Assembly (NCBI GenBank): GCA_963383645.1
Contig: OY726569.1
Location: 79,948,211 to 80,012,210, forward strand
Length of the DNA: 64,000 nt
Reading direction: 5' to 3'
From: Muscardinus avellanarius
Taxonomy: Eukaryota; Chordata; Mammalia; Rodentia; Gliridae
Part shown: piece by piece, positions 11,333 to 21,221 of the stretch
Layout of the letters: each line of letters starts with the position of its first letter
Numbering within the stretch: position 1 is the stretch's first letter
Notes under the pieces: model-generated
Database searches by the model: none
Told to the model about the DNA's origin: nothing
Seen by the model: only the letters and a program-made list of their open reading frames with translations
Position numbers and translations under genes: made by a program

Positions 11333-11513
11333 GCCAAGCGCAGTGGCGCACACCTGCCATCCCAGTGTCTGGGGAGGTCGATGTGGAAGGACCGAAAGTC
11401 TGAGGCCAGCCTGGGTGACCTAGCGAGACTGTCTCAAAATAAAAGATCAAATGGGCTGGGGATGTGACTTACTGTTAAGGTGCCTCTAGGTTCAATCCCC
11501 CCACACAAAAAAG
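11333..11513 (+). mobile_element. B1-dID SINE, old and diverged
   Basis: 7SL-like half with GCCAGCCTGGGTGACC (closer to ancestral 7SL), then a degenerate dID. Confidence 0.82.
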
Positions 11514-11535
11514 TCCCTATTTTCAGTTACCTTAA

Positions 11536-11725
11536 TAGGCAGAGCGGCACATGCCTGTAATCCCAGGACGTGGGAAGCTGAGACAGGAGGCTCACAGTTT
11601 CAAGATCAGCCTCAGCAACTTAGCAAGACTCTCGGCAAATGAGCAAGACTCTGTTTCAAAACAAAAAAATAAAAAAGGGACCGGGCATATAGCTTGGAGG
11701 TAGAATGCCTCCGGGTTCACTCTCC

Positions 11726-11730
<5 letters not shown>
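11536..11730 (+). mobile_element. B1-dID SINE, type 1
   Basis: Both halves present; the tail passes directly into (CA)n at 11731. Confidence 0.87.

Positions 11731-11782
<52 letters not shown>
11731..11782 (+). repeat. (CA)n microsatellite
   Basis: 26 CA units at the 3' tail of the preceding SINE. Confidence 0.95.
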
Positions 11783-11786
<4 letters not shown>

Positions 11787-11820
11787 GCCCATTTATTCAT
11801 GCGCAAAGTATCCTGCTGAT

Positions 11821-12165
11821 TTTATTTTATTTTATTTTGTGTGTGTGGTACTGGGATTGGACCCAGGAGCATTCTATCTCTGAGCTATACCTCCAGCCCT
11901 TTTTAATTTAAAAGAAAAATTTTTTTTGCAGTACTGAGGATGAAACTCAGTGGCATTTTACCTCTGAGCTATATCCCCATCCCTATTTTTTATTCTTTAT
12001 TTGGAAACAGGGTCTCACTGAGTTGCAAAGGGCCTCATTAAGTAGTAGCTGAGGCTGTCCTCGAAACTCGATCCCCCTGTCTCAGCCTCCCAAATGCTGA
12101 GATTACAAGCATGCGCCACCACACCCGGCTCTTTTTAATTTTAATTTCTTGTCTTGAAACGGGAT
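11821..12165 (-). mobile_element. B1-dID SINE split by a second B1-dID SINE
   Basis: The outer dID half lies at 11821-11912 and the outer linker resumes at 12129-12165. An entire minus-strand SINE sits between them at about 11919-12128. Confidence 0.8.
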
Positions 12166-12394
12166 TCTTTTTTCCAGTACCAGGAATGAAACCCAGGGAT
12201 ATTCTACCTCCAAGCTATAACCCTAACCCTAATTTTATTTTGAAATGGGATATCACTGAGTTGCAAAGGTTGAAACAGGATCTTGCTAAGTTCCTGAGAG
12301 ATTCACTACCTACTGATGCTGTCCTTGAACCTGTGATATTCCTGTCTCAGCCTCCCAAGTACAGAGATTACAAGTGTGCACCACCACACCCAGC
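12166..12394 (-). mobile_element. B1-dID SINE, type 1
   Basis: Follows the nested pair directly; dID half then 7SL-like half, diverged, ending CACACCCAGCC. Confidence 0.85.
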
Positions 12395-12711
12395 CTGTTC
12401 TGCTGATTTTGAACAAGGCTCATCCAATAGGCATTGGTGTTATGATGCCAATTACAATACACTGAAAGGTTGACAGCTACATGCCTAAATCTTTGGAGTT
12501 TTCCCCCCTCCCTCCCCTCCCCACTTTTAGGACCACCCCCTCCACGATCTAGCAACTAAAAACTGATTTGCCAGGCACAGCAGACTGGAGACTGCCAGCG
12601 CCATACAGGTCACCTCTGATGACCAGCCATCGCAGTGGCCCCGAGCCGCTTCCCCAGGGCTCTCTGCTTGTCCTATTTAGCTAGAGCACGACAAGCTTGT
12701 TTTTAATTTAG
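12395..12711. other. Intergenic sequence, nothing recognised
   Basis: C-rich stretch 12503-12542; no gene. Confidence 0.35.
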
Positions 12712-12930
12712 CAAACACTCGACCATGTGTCCCATGTACCAGACACTGTTCTAGAGAACCCTACCAACATTCACTCATCCCACCTTATAACAGCCTTACA
12801 GTTTTGGCAATACTATATTTTCCCATTTTATGGATGGGGGAATTGAAGCACAGAGAGGGTAAGAAACTTGCCAAGGTCACCCAGGAATCAGTGCAGAGCT
12901 GGGCCTCCACCTGCGTCTGGCTCTAGAATC
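12712..12930 (+). mobile_element. MIR SINE
   Basis: MIR core and 3' part: ACACTGTTCTAGAGAACC, then CCCATTTTATGGATGGGG, then AAACTTGCCAAGGTCACCC, then CAGAGCTGGGC. Confidence 0.8.
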
Positions 12931-13129
12931 GGTTGTTCTCATCAGATAATGAGAGGGTTCTTCCTTTTCTCTTGCCAAATCGAGATCCGCGAAGTAGACA
13001 TTAGCAGGCTTCCTCTCTGCCGTTACGTCCTTTCCAAATTTACACCGAGGGAAACACCTGACCCCCCTGGATCTTGTATCAAATGGCTTGTATCAGCTGG
13101 CTGTCCTCTTAAAGTTTGTTTGAGAAATG

Positions 13130-13472
13130 TAGAATGTGATGGTTTTAAGAAAAGTCTACATAGCTAGAGGGAGAACAGGAAACAAAAGAGACTTTGTGAA
13201 AATGAAAAGAGAGACCAGTAGAACACTGGAAGGATTTCGGGGAGGAGAGGGGGTTTGAGGAATGAAATGGACCACGTAGTACTAAGTTTATATACGAAGG
13301 GATCACTACCAATCTCATTAGTGTGAATGGGAAGGGGGGGTGGCGTGTGGAGAAGCACACCAAGAGATGTGGCATGCACGAGCCTATCACTTTGGATCCC
13401 ACTATAATGCATAACTACATTGCACCAATGAATTTTTTGAGAGAAAATATTCATGCAAATATAAAATTGTCC
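13130..13472 (+). mobile_element. L1 3' UTR end (rodent lineage)
   Basis: Purine-rich region then TATAATGCATAACTACATTGCACCAAT, split here as TATAATGCATAACTACA / TTGCACCAAT, the L1 3' terminus pattern repeated elsewhere in the window. Confidence 0.55.
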
Positions 13473-13486
13473 ACAAATAATACTTT

Positions 13487-13675
13487 TTTTCTTTGTTCCA
13501 GTACTGTGGATTGAACCCAGAAGTGTTCTACCACTGAGCTATATCCCTAGTCCTTTTTACTTTTTATTATGAGACAGGGTCTTGCTAAGTGGCCCAGACT
13601 GACCTTGAACTTGCCACTCTCCTGCCTCAGCCTCCCAAATTTTTTGGATTACAGGGGTGGGCCACCTCATCCTAC
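13487..13675 (-). mobile_element. B1-dID SINE, type 1
   Basis: TSD ACAAATAAT(a/t)CTT at 13473-13485 and 13676-13688; diverged halves. Confidence 0.88.
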
Positions 13676-13716
13676 ACAAATAATTCTTCAATACGCCCCC
13701 CTTTAGAGAGGTAGAA

Positions 13717-13915
13717 GCCGGGCATGGTGGTGCACACTTGTAATCCCAGCATTTGGGAGGCTTAAACAGGAGGATTGTGGTTCACAGACAGCCGCAGCTA
13801 CGACTTAGGCCCATTACAACTCAGTGAGCCCTTGTTTCAAAATATAAGGCTGGGGGTGTAGCTTGGATGTAGAATGACCCTGGTTCCATCCCCAGTACTG
13901 CAAAAAAAAAAAAAA
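13717..13915 (+). mobile_element. B1-dID SINE, type 1
   Basis: Complete, with a run of 14 A; short TSD AGAGAGGT. Confidence 0.88.
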
Positions 13916-13924
13916 AGAGAGAGG

Positions 13925-14240
13925 TTATGAAGGGTCATATGTTTTCTCTCATATATGGAAGTTAGGGAGAAATTGGGGATACAAGAGGAACTCCAGATAA
14001 AGGAGCAGCCCCAGGGGCAGGGTGGAGGGGGTCCAGGGGAGGGGGAGGGTGAAGGGAGGAGACTTGATGGAGGAAACTCTTCAAGTGATGTACACATACA
14101 GATTATCAATGCTGACCTCGATGTCATGTGTGGAGGAAAAGGAGGCTCATCAAGTGCTGTGTGCAGGTGTCCTTATCACTCTGGACTCATGATGATGTAT
14201 GATTACAATGCGCCAATACAAGTACATTTTAAGAACAGGT
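13925..14240 (+). mobile_element. L1 3' UTR end (rodent lineage)
   Basis: TTTTCTCTCATATATGGAAG, a polypurine G-rich tract at 14010-14060, then ATGATTACAATGCGCCAATA at the 3' end. Confidence 0.55.
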
Positions 14241-14519
14241 GGAACCTAATTGGCCTCCCTTCAAGTGCAGGCTGGACTTAGTGCCTGACTTCTAAGGAAT
14301 AGAGCAAAGCAAGAAAGATGGGAGCAATCATTTAAAAAGGTAATGCATGGCTCTCCCTCCCTCTCTGCTTTCTCTCTCTCCCGCTTCTTTGTTGCCACTG
14401 GCGCAGGCCAGCTGCAGGTCAGGGGACACTCAGGCGGCCAGGGGGAGGCTCCCCTGGGGAGGACCCCGGGCCCCTACCCAGAGCCACCTGAGTGCTCCAC
14501 CCTGGAGGTGGGAGGTGAT
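14241..14519. other. Intergenic sequence, nothing recognised
   Basis: Short GC-rich non-repetitive stretch; no gene. Confidence 0.3.
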
Positions 14520-14533
14520 TGGAGGTTATTATT

Positions 14534-14747
14534 ATTTTTTTTGGGGGGTGGTACTGGGGGTAGAACCCAGGGGCTTTCTACCTCTGGGCTATACTCCCAG
14601 ACCTATTTTCTATTTTATTTGGAAACAGGGTCTCGCTAAGTTGCTGAGAGCCTCACTAAGTAGCTGAGGCTGGCTTCGAACCTGTGCGATCCTCCTGTCT
14701 CAGCCTCCCGAGCGCGGGGATTACAAGCGTGCGCCACCATGCCCGGC
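14534..14747 (-). mobile_element. B1-dID SINE, type 3
   Basis: Perfect 14-bp TSD TGGAGGTTATTATT at 14520-14533 and 14748-14761. Confidence 0.92.
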
Positions 14748-14888
14748 TGGAGGTTATTATTTAAAGCTACCAGATTTTAGAACCCTTGAAAATGGGAGGC
14801 TCTGCCCCACTCGTAAAGTCTGCAGCTGTGGTGTCTGAGCAGTCTTTCGAGGCGTCTCTTACCTCAAACGAATCCAACTACACTTATT

Positions 14889-15107
14889 ATTATTATTATT
14901 TTGGTGGTACTGGGGGTGGAACCCAGGGGCTTTTCTGCCTCCAGGCTATACTTCCAGACCTATCTTCTATACTTTATTTGAAAACAGGTCTCACTAAGTT
15001 GCTGAGAGCCTCACTAAGTAGCTGAGGCTGTATTCGAACCTGTGTGATCCTCCTGTCTCAGCCTCCCAAGCACTGGGATTACAAGGGTGCGCCACCACAC
15101 CCGGCCT
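14889..15107 (-). mobile_element. B1-dID SINE, type 3
   Basis: Perfect 16-bp TSD TCCAACTACACTTATT at 14873-14888 and 15108-15123. Confidence 0.92.
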
Positions 15108-15424
15108 TCCAACTACACTTATTTTTAAAACTTCAGGCAACTCGGACACTTTAATGCATGTGGTCCAGCCACCCTCCTTGTCCCTGCCTTTCAGGCTTCT
15201 TTTCCTTGTATGGGTTCTTATAAAGTTTATACGGAGTTAACGCTGTATCTAAGTTCCACCAACGTTACTGCATTTCTTGTACTACATTCTTTATAAGAGT
15301 TTTGAGCCCAGTAAAACAGTTCAGTGTCAGGAGATTTGGAAGTATGGTGGGCTTGGGCATTTTTTCTAGCGATAACCTGGAGCACTGCTGATCATGGCTG
15401 TGGAACTTTGCTCCAGGGCATCAG

Positions 15425-15550
15425 ACCGCTGGCATCCAAATCCCTCTGCATGCTGTCTGTGTGACTCTGGGCAAGTTAGTGAACCCTTTGTGCCTCACTT
15501 GTCTCAGTTATAAACTGGAGAATCTAATTATAATACTTGTTTTGTAGAGG
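15425..15550 (+). mobile_element. MIR SINE, 5' portion
   Basis: GTGTGACTCTGGGCAAGTTA and GCCTCACTTGTCTCAG are MIR core words. The repeat resumes at 16028 (TTTGTAGAG at both junctions) after a SINE cluster. Confidence 0.75.
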
Positions 15551-16027
15551 TGTTTTTTTTTTTTCATGCTGGGGATCGAATTCAGGGGCATTTTACCTTT
15601 GAGCTATTATACCCTTAATCCTTTTTATTTATTTTGAAACAGAGTCTTACTAAGTTGCTGAGGCTGCCCTCAAATCTGTGATTTTCCAGTCTTAGCCTCC
15701 CAAGTACTGGGCTTACATGCACCTGAACTTTATTTATTTATGTATTTATTTATTTTTGGTGGTACTGGGGGTAGAACCCAGGGGCTTTTCTACCTCCAGG
15801 CTATACTCCCAGACCTATTTTATATTTTATTTGGAAACAGGGTCTCACTAAGCTGCTGAGAGCCTCACTAAGTAGCTGAGGCTGGCTTCAAACCTGCGCG
15901 ATCCTCCTGTCTCAGCCTCCCAAGTGCTGTGGTTACGAGCACGCGCCACCACGCCCGGCCTTTATTTTATTTTTAATGTGCATTCTGGGCCAAGCGTGTG
16001 CTCTACCATTGAGCTACATCCCCAGCC
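15551..16027 (-). mobile_element. Cluster of three minus-strand SINEs inserted in MIR
   Basis: Type 1 B1-dID at 15551-15727, type 3 B1-dID at 15728-15960, and an isolated ID remnant at 15979-16027. The flanks TTGTAGAG(g/t)T match on both sides. Confidence 0.85.
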
Positions 16028-16285
16028 TTTGTAGAGTTCGTTGGAAGATTTAAATGAGAGATAGCTGAGGACAGTACTTAAGAGCATACGGAGACTCTGG
16101 TGCTAACTTGCCTGGGTTACTGGCTATACAGTCTTGGGACAGTTACCTAAGCGCCTTGTGCCTCAGTATTCCACATCCAAAAACTGGGGGGTGGGAAAGT
16201 AGTGCTAAGCTTCTATGATTGTTATAAGAATCAAATGAGCCCATTCACGTACCAATCCTGGCACAAAGTGACACATGGCAGGGAT
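16028..16285 (+). mobile_element. MIR sequence (end of the interrupted copy plus a second MIR)
   Basis: The interrupted MIR ends near 16066. A further MIR follows: TTGCCTGGGTTACTGGC, then GACAGTTACCTAAGC, then AATCCTGGCACAAAG. Confidence 0.7.
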
Positions 16286-16682
16286 GCTGATAGATTTTTG
16301 CAGGTTGTTCACTGTTCCAATGGGAGCTTTGCGTGCAGCCATCTGCCTAAAGCTCCCACTGTTTTCTAACTTGTACCAGGGCCCAGGATGAGCCTTACGC
16401 TATCAGCGCAAGGGACTGAAGTATCCAGCAAATAACCTTTGCATCACCCTTAGGCTTCAGGCTGGTGTTAGCTGGAATGATGCTGGGCCATCACGACTGT
16501 TCTCTGGTGGCTTTGTGAAGTTCCCCAAAATAATCTCTATGGGATACCTGTACCCCAAGGCTTGGGGTACAGGTATCCGTGTGTTGGAAACCAAACTAAA
16601 AAGTCTTAAAGCAAAAAGTTTAAAATCACGCAGGACAATACTATGCATTACTTAGGTGTACATGTATATGCGGTTCAAATAT
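16286..16682. other. Intergenic sequence containing a perfect palindrome
   Basis: Non-repetitive apart from the inverted repeat at 16542-16578; no gene. Confidence 0.4.
16542..16578. repeat. Perfect 37-bp palindrome (18-bp arms, 1-nt centre)
   Basis: Left arm GGATACCTGTACCCCAAG at 16542-16559, centre G at 16560, and its exact reverse complement at 16561-16578. It would form an uninterrupted hairpin. No transposon is recognised around it. Confidence 0.95.
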
Positions 16683-16696
16683 AAAGACTTTACCAA

Positions 16697-16909
16697 GCCG
16701 GGCGTGGTGGCGCACGCTTGTAATCCCCGCGCTTGGGAGGCGGGGACAGGAGGATCGCGCAGGTTCGAAGCCAACTGCGCTGGCTTAAGAGACCCTGTTT
16801 CCAAATAAAAAAGTATAAATGTAGTTCTGGGAGTGTAGCCCGGAGGTAGAAGGGTTTCCAGGAACCCCAGTACCACCAAAACTAACTAACTAAATAAATA
16901 AATAAATAA
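16697..16909 (+). mobile_element. B1-dID SINE, type 4
   Basis: Perfect 14-bp TSD AAAGACTTTACCAA at 16683-16696 and 16910-16923; (AAAT)n tail. Confidence 0.93.
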
Positions 16910-16923
16910 AAAGACTTTACCAA

Positions 16924-17115
16924 ACGCACAGGAATGGTAAAGACCACCTTCTGGATAATGGATTACCTGCAGCAAGGAGAGAATGGATCTAGGAAGGAGT
17001 GCATTGGGAAAGACTTAGAAGGGACCTTCAGCTTTGCTCACACTTTATTTATTTAGCTTAATGGTGGATACACAAGTGTTTGTCATATTTAGAAATAAAT
17101 TTTAGTAGCACTATT
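16924..17115 (+). mobile_element. Old L1 3' UTR fragment
   Basis: Resembles the old L1 3' region around GGTGGATACACAAGTGTTTG; weak similarity. Confidence 0.4.
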
Positions 17116-17544
17116 GAATGAGACGCATGTTGTTCTGCGCAAGATCATTTCACACCCTCATCAGTCTCTGTTAAATGTTAAATCAGCACATTGATTGGGC
17201 CCCACAGAATCAAGCAATCATTCATTCAACAAGTACTAACTGTTGAATGATAGACTCTCCAAAGAGTGAAGAGCTTCATCTGCTCATTTCAACACTATAA
17301 TAACTTGCTTGGTTATTTGACTATATTCTCTTCTTTCTATGGAGGCAGGGTTCCTGTCTTATTTATTTTTATGATTTCTGCTTTTAATAGGTTATAAGTA
17401 AATGTTATTGAAACCAAACAAAACACAAATATGGTTATTATTGTTTTTTAAAGAGCTTTGTGCGTACATATGTTGAGAGACAGTACAGACCACATAGGTC
17501 CCAAGTTCCATAAATTGTGAGCACTGTTCCATGGGAACTCATTC
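17116..17544. other. Intergenic sequence, nothing recognised
   Basis: AT-rich, non-repetitive by eye. Confidence 0.35.
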
Positions 17545-17645
17545 CAACATTTATTCATTGACTAATTCTTTCCTAGGCATCCACTGGGCACTGGGCATAC
17601 AATTGTGAACAAGAGAGACACAGTCCGAGGCTGGCGCTTGGCCTC
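17545..17645 (-). mobile_element. L2 3' fragment
   Basis: Reverse L2 end pattern: ACATTTATTCATTGACTAAT, CACTGGGCACTGGGCATACA, AACAAGAGAGACACAGTC. Confidence 0.6.
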
Positions 17646-17870
17646 TTCCCCTGCCATCATCGCCACCTCGTTGGTCTCTGCCACCAACATCTTTTGCTTA
17701 GGCCATGCAATAATCAAAGCTACGATCCTGGCCAGTCTCCCATGTCCCTTGGCTTCCCACAGTGAAGTCTCAACTGTGTCCAGGGAGATCCCATGGAAAC
17801 CTAAGCTAGAGCGTGAGGTGGGCAGACATGGCTACAGTGCTTAGAATGCCTCCATCAAAAGACGGAGTCT

Positions 17871-18068
17871 TAGCCAGGCACAGTGGGACACACCTGTAAT
17901 CCCAGTACTTGGGAGTCTGAGACCGGAGGATCACAGGTTCAAGGCTAGCCTCAGCAACTAAATGATACCCTCAGCAAATTAATGAGATCTTGTTTAAAAA
18001 TTTTTTTAAAAGAGCTGGAGATGTAGCTCAGAGGTAGCATGCCCCTGGGTTCAACCTCTAGTACCAAA
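17871..18068 (+). mobile_element. B1-dID SINE, type 1
   Basis: Both halves; imperfect TSD around AAAAGACGGAGTCT / AAAAGAGGTGGAGTCT. Confidence 0.87.
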
Positions 18069-18360
18069 ACAAAACAAACACCAAAAGAGGTGGAGTCTAT
18101 TTCTCAACGCATTCAATCTGGGCTGGCCTTGTCACCTTCTTTAGCCAGCAGAGTGTGGTGGATGGAACACTGTGCTAGTTCAGAGCCGGGACCTCAGGAG
18201 GCTTCGGACGCTTCTACTCTTACTCATGGAATCCCGTGACCACCATGTTCACAGGCTCAGGCAAGCCTCGTAAGGATAAGAGACACAGAGGACAACTGTC
18301 CCTTGAAAAGCCATCCCATGCCAGCTGTCTAGGGATCCCAGCTGAGATTGACCCAGCCCG
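18069..18360. other. Intergenic sequence, nothing recognised
   Basis: Non-repetitive; borders the HSE-like array. Confidence 0.35.
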
Positions 18361-18363
18361 GCC

Positions 18364-18410
18364 TTCTGGAACCTTCTGGAACCTTCTGGAACCTTCTGGA
18401 ACCTTCTGGA
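18364..18410. promoter_or_regulatory. Tandem 10-bp repeat forming an extended heat-shock element array
   Basis: About 4.7 copies of TTCTGGAACC. The spacing makes TTC and GAA alternate exactly every 5 bp: TTC at 18364, 18374, 18384, 18394 and 18404; GAA at 18369, 18379, 18389 and 18399. That is nine consecutive perfect HSF1 pentamers in alternating orientation, where a functional HSE usually needs three. It lies 2.8 kb upstream of the BATF ATG. HSF1 binding is inferred. Confidence 0.7.
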
Positions 18411-18417
18411 TGACTCA
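18411..18417 (+). promoter_or_regulatory. AP-1 (TRE) consensus TGACTCA
   Basis: A perfect 7-bp AP-1 site immediately after the HSE-like array. BATF-JUN dimers recognise this motif, so feedback is possible, but a 7-bp match alone is weak. Confidence 0.45.
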
Positions 18418-18519
18418 CAGACTCATGAGCTAAAAGCATGGCTGTTTAAAGACTTTTCTTGGTTTTTTACACAGTGGGCGCTAACTGATATACCATCTCA
18501 TTCAGACAAAAAAATCAAA

Positions 18520-18718
18520 CTTTTTTTTTTCTGGGTTTGGGGATGGAACCCAGGTGGCATTCCACCTCTGAGCTATACTCCCCTGCCCTATTTTTAATTC
18601 TTTATTTTGAAACTGGGTCTCACTAAGTTGCGGAGGACCTCACTAAGTAGCTGAGCCTGGCTGTGAACCTGGATCCTCCTGTACCGGGATTACAAGTGTG
18701 TGCCACCAAGCCCGGCTC
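18520..18718 (-). mobile_element. B1-dID SINE, type 2
   Basis: Poly-T start, type 2 signature with CCCCTGCCC; short TSD-like CAAACTTT on both sides. Confidence 0.88.
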
Positions 18719-18724
18719 CAAACT

Positions 18725-18800
18725 TTCATATACTAACTGTATCCCCAGTGCTTACATCATTGCCCGGCACATAGTAGGTGCTCAATGAACACATATTAAA
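18725..18800 (+). mobile_element. L2 3' end fragment
   Basis: TATCCCCAGTGCTTAC then GCACATAGTAGGTGCTCAAT, the L2 terminal signature. Confidence 0.7.
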
Positions 18801-18959
18801 GTCGTTAAGAAATTCACAAAATGGAGTTAGCATTCTAGTGAAGAAAACAAGTAAGTAAACAAGTAGAGTAATTGCACAAGGCGCGGAGTGCTATGGCGGA
18901 ACCGCACGGCTGAGGTAGAGCACAGAAGTGGAGGCGGGAGGGCGGACCCTCCACTCACT

Positions 18960-19400
18960 CCCATTTGTTTCAGAATAAAAGCTGAAATCCTTCCCGTGGT
19001 TTCCAAAGCCCTACTTGGCCTCCCACCTCACTTTGCTGAGCTGTCCCCTCCCACCCCAGCTTCCCTGCTGCTCCTTGGATGCGCCAGGCTCACCCCTCCC
19101 TCAGTCCTGGCGGAGGGCCTTGCCTGGAATGTTCCTCCCTTATCCTTGGCACCAGGTCTCTCCTCAGATGTCACCCTTTCATCAGGGCCTTCCTGAGAGC
19201 AGAACCGGCAGCATCCGGCCCCGGAATTCCCTAACTGCCTGGCCTGCTTTATCAGTGTGCACAGCACTGGCCGCCCTCTGATGTCTTATATACCAATGTC
19301 TCTGTTTACTGTCTGCCTCCCTCCCGGAAATATAAATCCTTCAAAGAAATGGATTTTGTTTTGGCCAGTGTGTGCTTAGGAGACAATATTGTCTTAGGGA
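18960..19400 (+). mobile_element. L2 fragment
   Basis: Follows the L2 3' region: CCAGGCTCACCCCTCC, GCCTGGAATGTTCCTCCC, CAGATGTCACCCTTTCATCA, GTTTACTGTCTGCCTCCC. Confidence 0.65.
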
Positions 19401-19510
19401 CATAGATTCAGCCAGTGGATACCAAGATGCTTTAGCGGCCATAACTTCCTGTCAGTTCAAAGATTAAGCAAGACAAGCATTTGCCTTTGACCCATACTGG
19501 GAATAAGGCA

Positions 19511-19512
<2 letters not shown>

Positions 19513-19556
<44 letters not shown>
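19513..19556 (+). repeat. (GT)n microsatellite
   Basis: 22 units, abutting the tail of the minus-strand SINE at 19557. Confidence 0.95.
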
Positions 19557-19558
<2 letters not shown>

Positions 19559-19730
19559 AGTATCGAGGATTGAACCCAGGGGCATCCCATCTCTGAGTTA
19601 TACTACACTCCCAGATTTTTTTTACTTTTATGTTTTGAAACAGGGTCATGCTAGGTTGCAGGGTTGCAGAGAGTCTTGCTACGTTGCTGAGACTGGCCTT
19701 GAACCTGTGATCCTCCTGTCTCACCTTCTA
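19557..19730 (-). mobile_element. B1-dID SINE, type 1, 5'-shortened
   Basis: dID half and part of the 7SL-like half; the terminal 7SL portion is lost at CTCACCTTCT. Confidence 0.82.
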
Positions 19731-19822
19731 GAATGGACACTCTGGAAGTCTGTTTATCCCCTGGCCTCTTGACAATACTGGAATAACATGTGTACATTGC
19801 CATACCTTTAAAAAAAAAAAAA

Positions 19823-20026
19823 GCCAGAATGCAGTGGGCATGGTGGCTCTGGCTCATGACTATGACCCCAGTACTTGAGAGGCGAAGACAGGATTGCAAG
19901 TTCGAGGCCAGCCTCAGCAATGTAAAGAGACTCTCAGCCACCTAGCCCGACCCTGTTTCAAAGCAAAATTAAAAGGGCTGAGAGTGTAGCTCAGAGGTGA
20001 AATAGCCCTGGGTTCCATTTCTAGTA

Positions 20027-20028
<2 letters not shown>
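19823..20028 (+). mobile_element. B1-dID SINE, type 1
   Basis: Diverged 7SL-like half, dID half, tail running into (CA)n. Confidence 0.85.

Positions 20029-20066
<38 letters not shown>
20029..20066 (+). repeat. (CA)n microsatellite
   Basis: About 19 units at a SINE tail. Confidence 0.95.
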
Positions 20067-20068
<2 letters not shown>

Positions 20069-20149
20069 TGCCCAGGTGAGAACTGAATCAACAGTTGAAA
20101 TGTGCCGGTAATATGCTGCAAGGAGCAGCCATCTCAGAAGCTTTCCAGT

Positions 20150-20315
20150 CTGCTAGGGATATTCTAATCTGTTATTATTCATCCTGTCAACTGCCCCCAG
20201 AGGTAGGCAGGGCAGTTGGATCACGGAACTCAAGTGAGATGTCCAAAGTCAGAGACTCGGAGGTGGAGCCAGAATTCAAATCATCGTTGGTCTGACTCCA
20301 AGGCTGGTGCTGCTG
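20150..20315 (+). mobile_element. MIR SINE, 3' portion
   Basis: Words of the MIR 3' half: AGTGAGATGTCCAAAGTCAG, GGTGGAGCCAGAATTCAAAT, TCTGACTCCAAGGCTGGTGC. Confidence 0.72.
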
Positions 20316-20639
20316 TCCTGTATTTCCCTCTTTCTCCATCCTGGGCTCTGACCGGGCTGGTGACCTTGACTCAGAGATCCAGGGCCAATCCCCACAGAAG
20401 GCATCCTTGATCTCCAGAGACAGCGAGCCCCGTCAAGAGGCCAGGGGATGAACAAACTTTCAGAGTGTCCATTCTAGAGCCCCTGACTTCCAGCCTCTCA
20501 TGTTTGACATTCAGGAAAGGACAGTGCCCTGGGGCTACTATGTCCCCAGAGCCCCCCCCCCCCCACCAGGCTGGCCAGACTGTCATGAAATGAGAGGAAC
20601 CTTGACCAGCACAGGATGGGAAGCTATTTTCAGCTGAAA
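20316..20639. other. Upstream flank of BATF, non-repetitive
   Basis: A run of 13 C lies near 20552-20564. No gene or repeat recognised. Confidence 0.35.
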
Positions 20640-21000
20640 GCCCAAAATTAATCCCAGGCGTGTCGCTTTATTTCGGTTTAAAAATCAAGTCGTGTGACAA
20701 TGGAAACTCTCCTGGCTGTGCTCCTGTCTCTGCCCTGTTGACAGAAGACCAGCTTGCTAATTGGGGCTGGGGTTTTTCCCTGCCTGCCTGTTTTTCTCCT
20801 TTATCTTCATCAATTGAAGAGAGCCACTCTGCCTTTCAAACTATCAGAAGCCGTCTGGGGTTTTGTATTTTTTTTTTTCTCTCTTTCACATAATTCTGTG
20901 AGTCTCTTCCCAGATATGTATTTTCTCTCAAACTACCTCTCACTTGTTGAAATTTCCGCCCATGTGACTTCCAGTACGAGTTACCAGAAACCACAAGAGA
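20640..21000 (+). promoter_or_regulatory. BATF: BATF proximal promoter region (inferred)
   Basis: Non-repetitive sequence immediately upstream of the 5' UTR. Visible motif matches are a RUNX-type AACCACA at 20989-20995, a kappa-B-like GAAATTTCC at 20949-20957, and an NFAT-like GGAAA near 20702. RUNX, NF-kB and NFAT would suit a lymphoid-activated gene, but each motif is short and unproven. No TATA box and no strong CpG island are seen. The region's role is inferred from its position. Confidence 0.4.
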
Positions 21001-21221
21001 GAGAGAGCGCGCCCCAAAGTGAGCGAGATGTCCCAGTGGGGAGCAGTCCCTCAGCACCCCAGAGCGAGGAGGACGCAGGGGTCCGCGGTGGCTGCAGAGG
21101 AGACACCTGTGGAGGGCGGTGAGCTGGTGGCCTGGGAGCTGTCAGCAAGGGCGGCCGGCTGGTGACGGGGGTTGCCCAGAGGCGTCTGGGGCCGTGTGCG
21201 TGAGGGCCGAAGATTTCAGCC
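21000..21221 (+). other. BATF: BATF 5' UTR (start approximate) with a 45-codon upstream ORF
   Basis: This is GC-richer sequence directly upstream of the start codon with no splice signal needed to reach it. An out-of-frame ATG at 21028 opens a 45-codon uORF that stops at TGA 21163-21165, 57 nt before the BATF ATG. It matters only if transcription starts upstream of 21028, which the sequence does not prove. No TATA box is evident at a suitable distance. Confidence 0.55.

Noticed and set aside
1..21000. JDP2 exons expected upstream of BATF
   Set aside because: No bZIP-like JDP2 coding sequence or exon was recognised.
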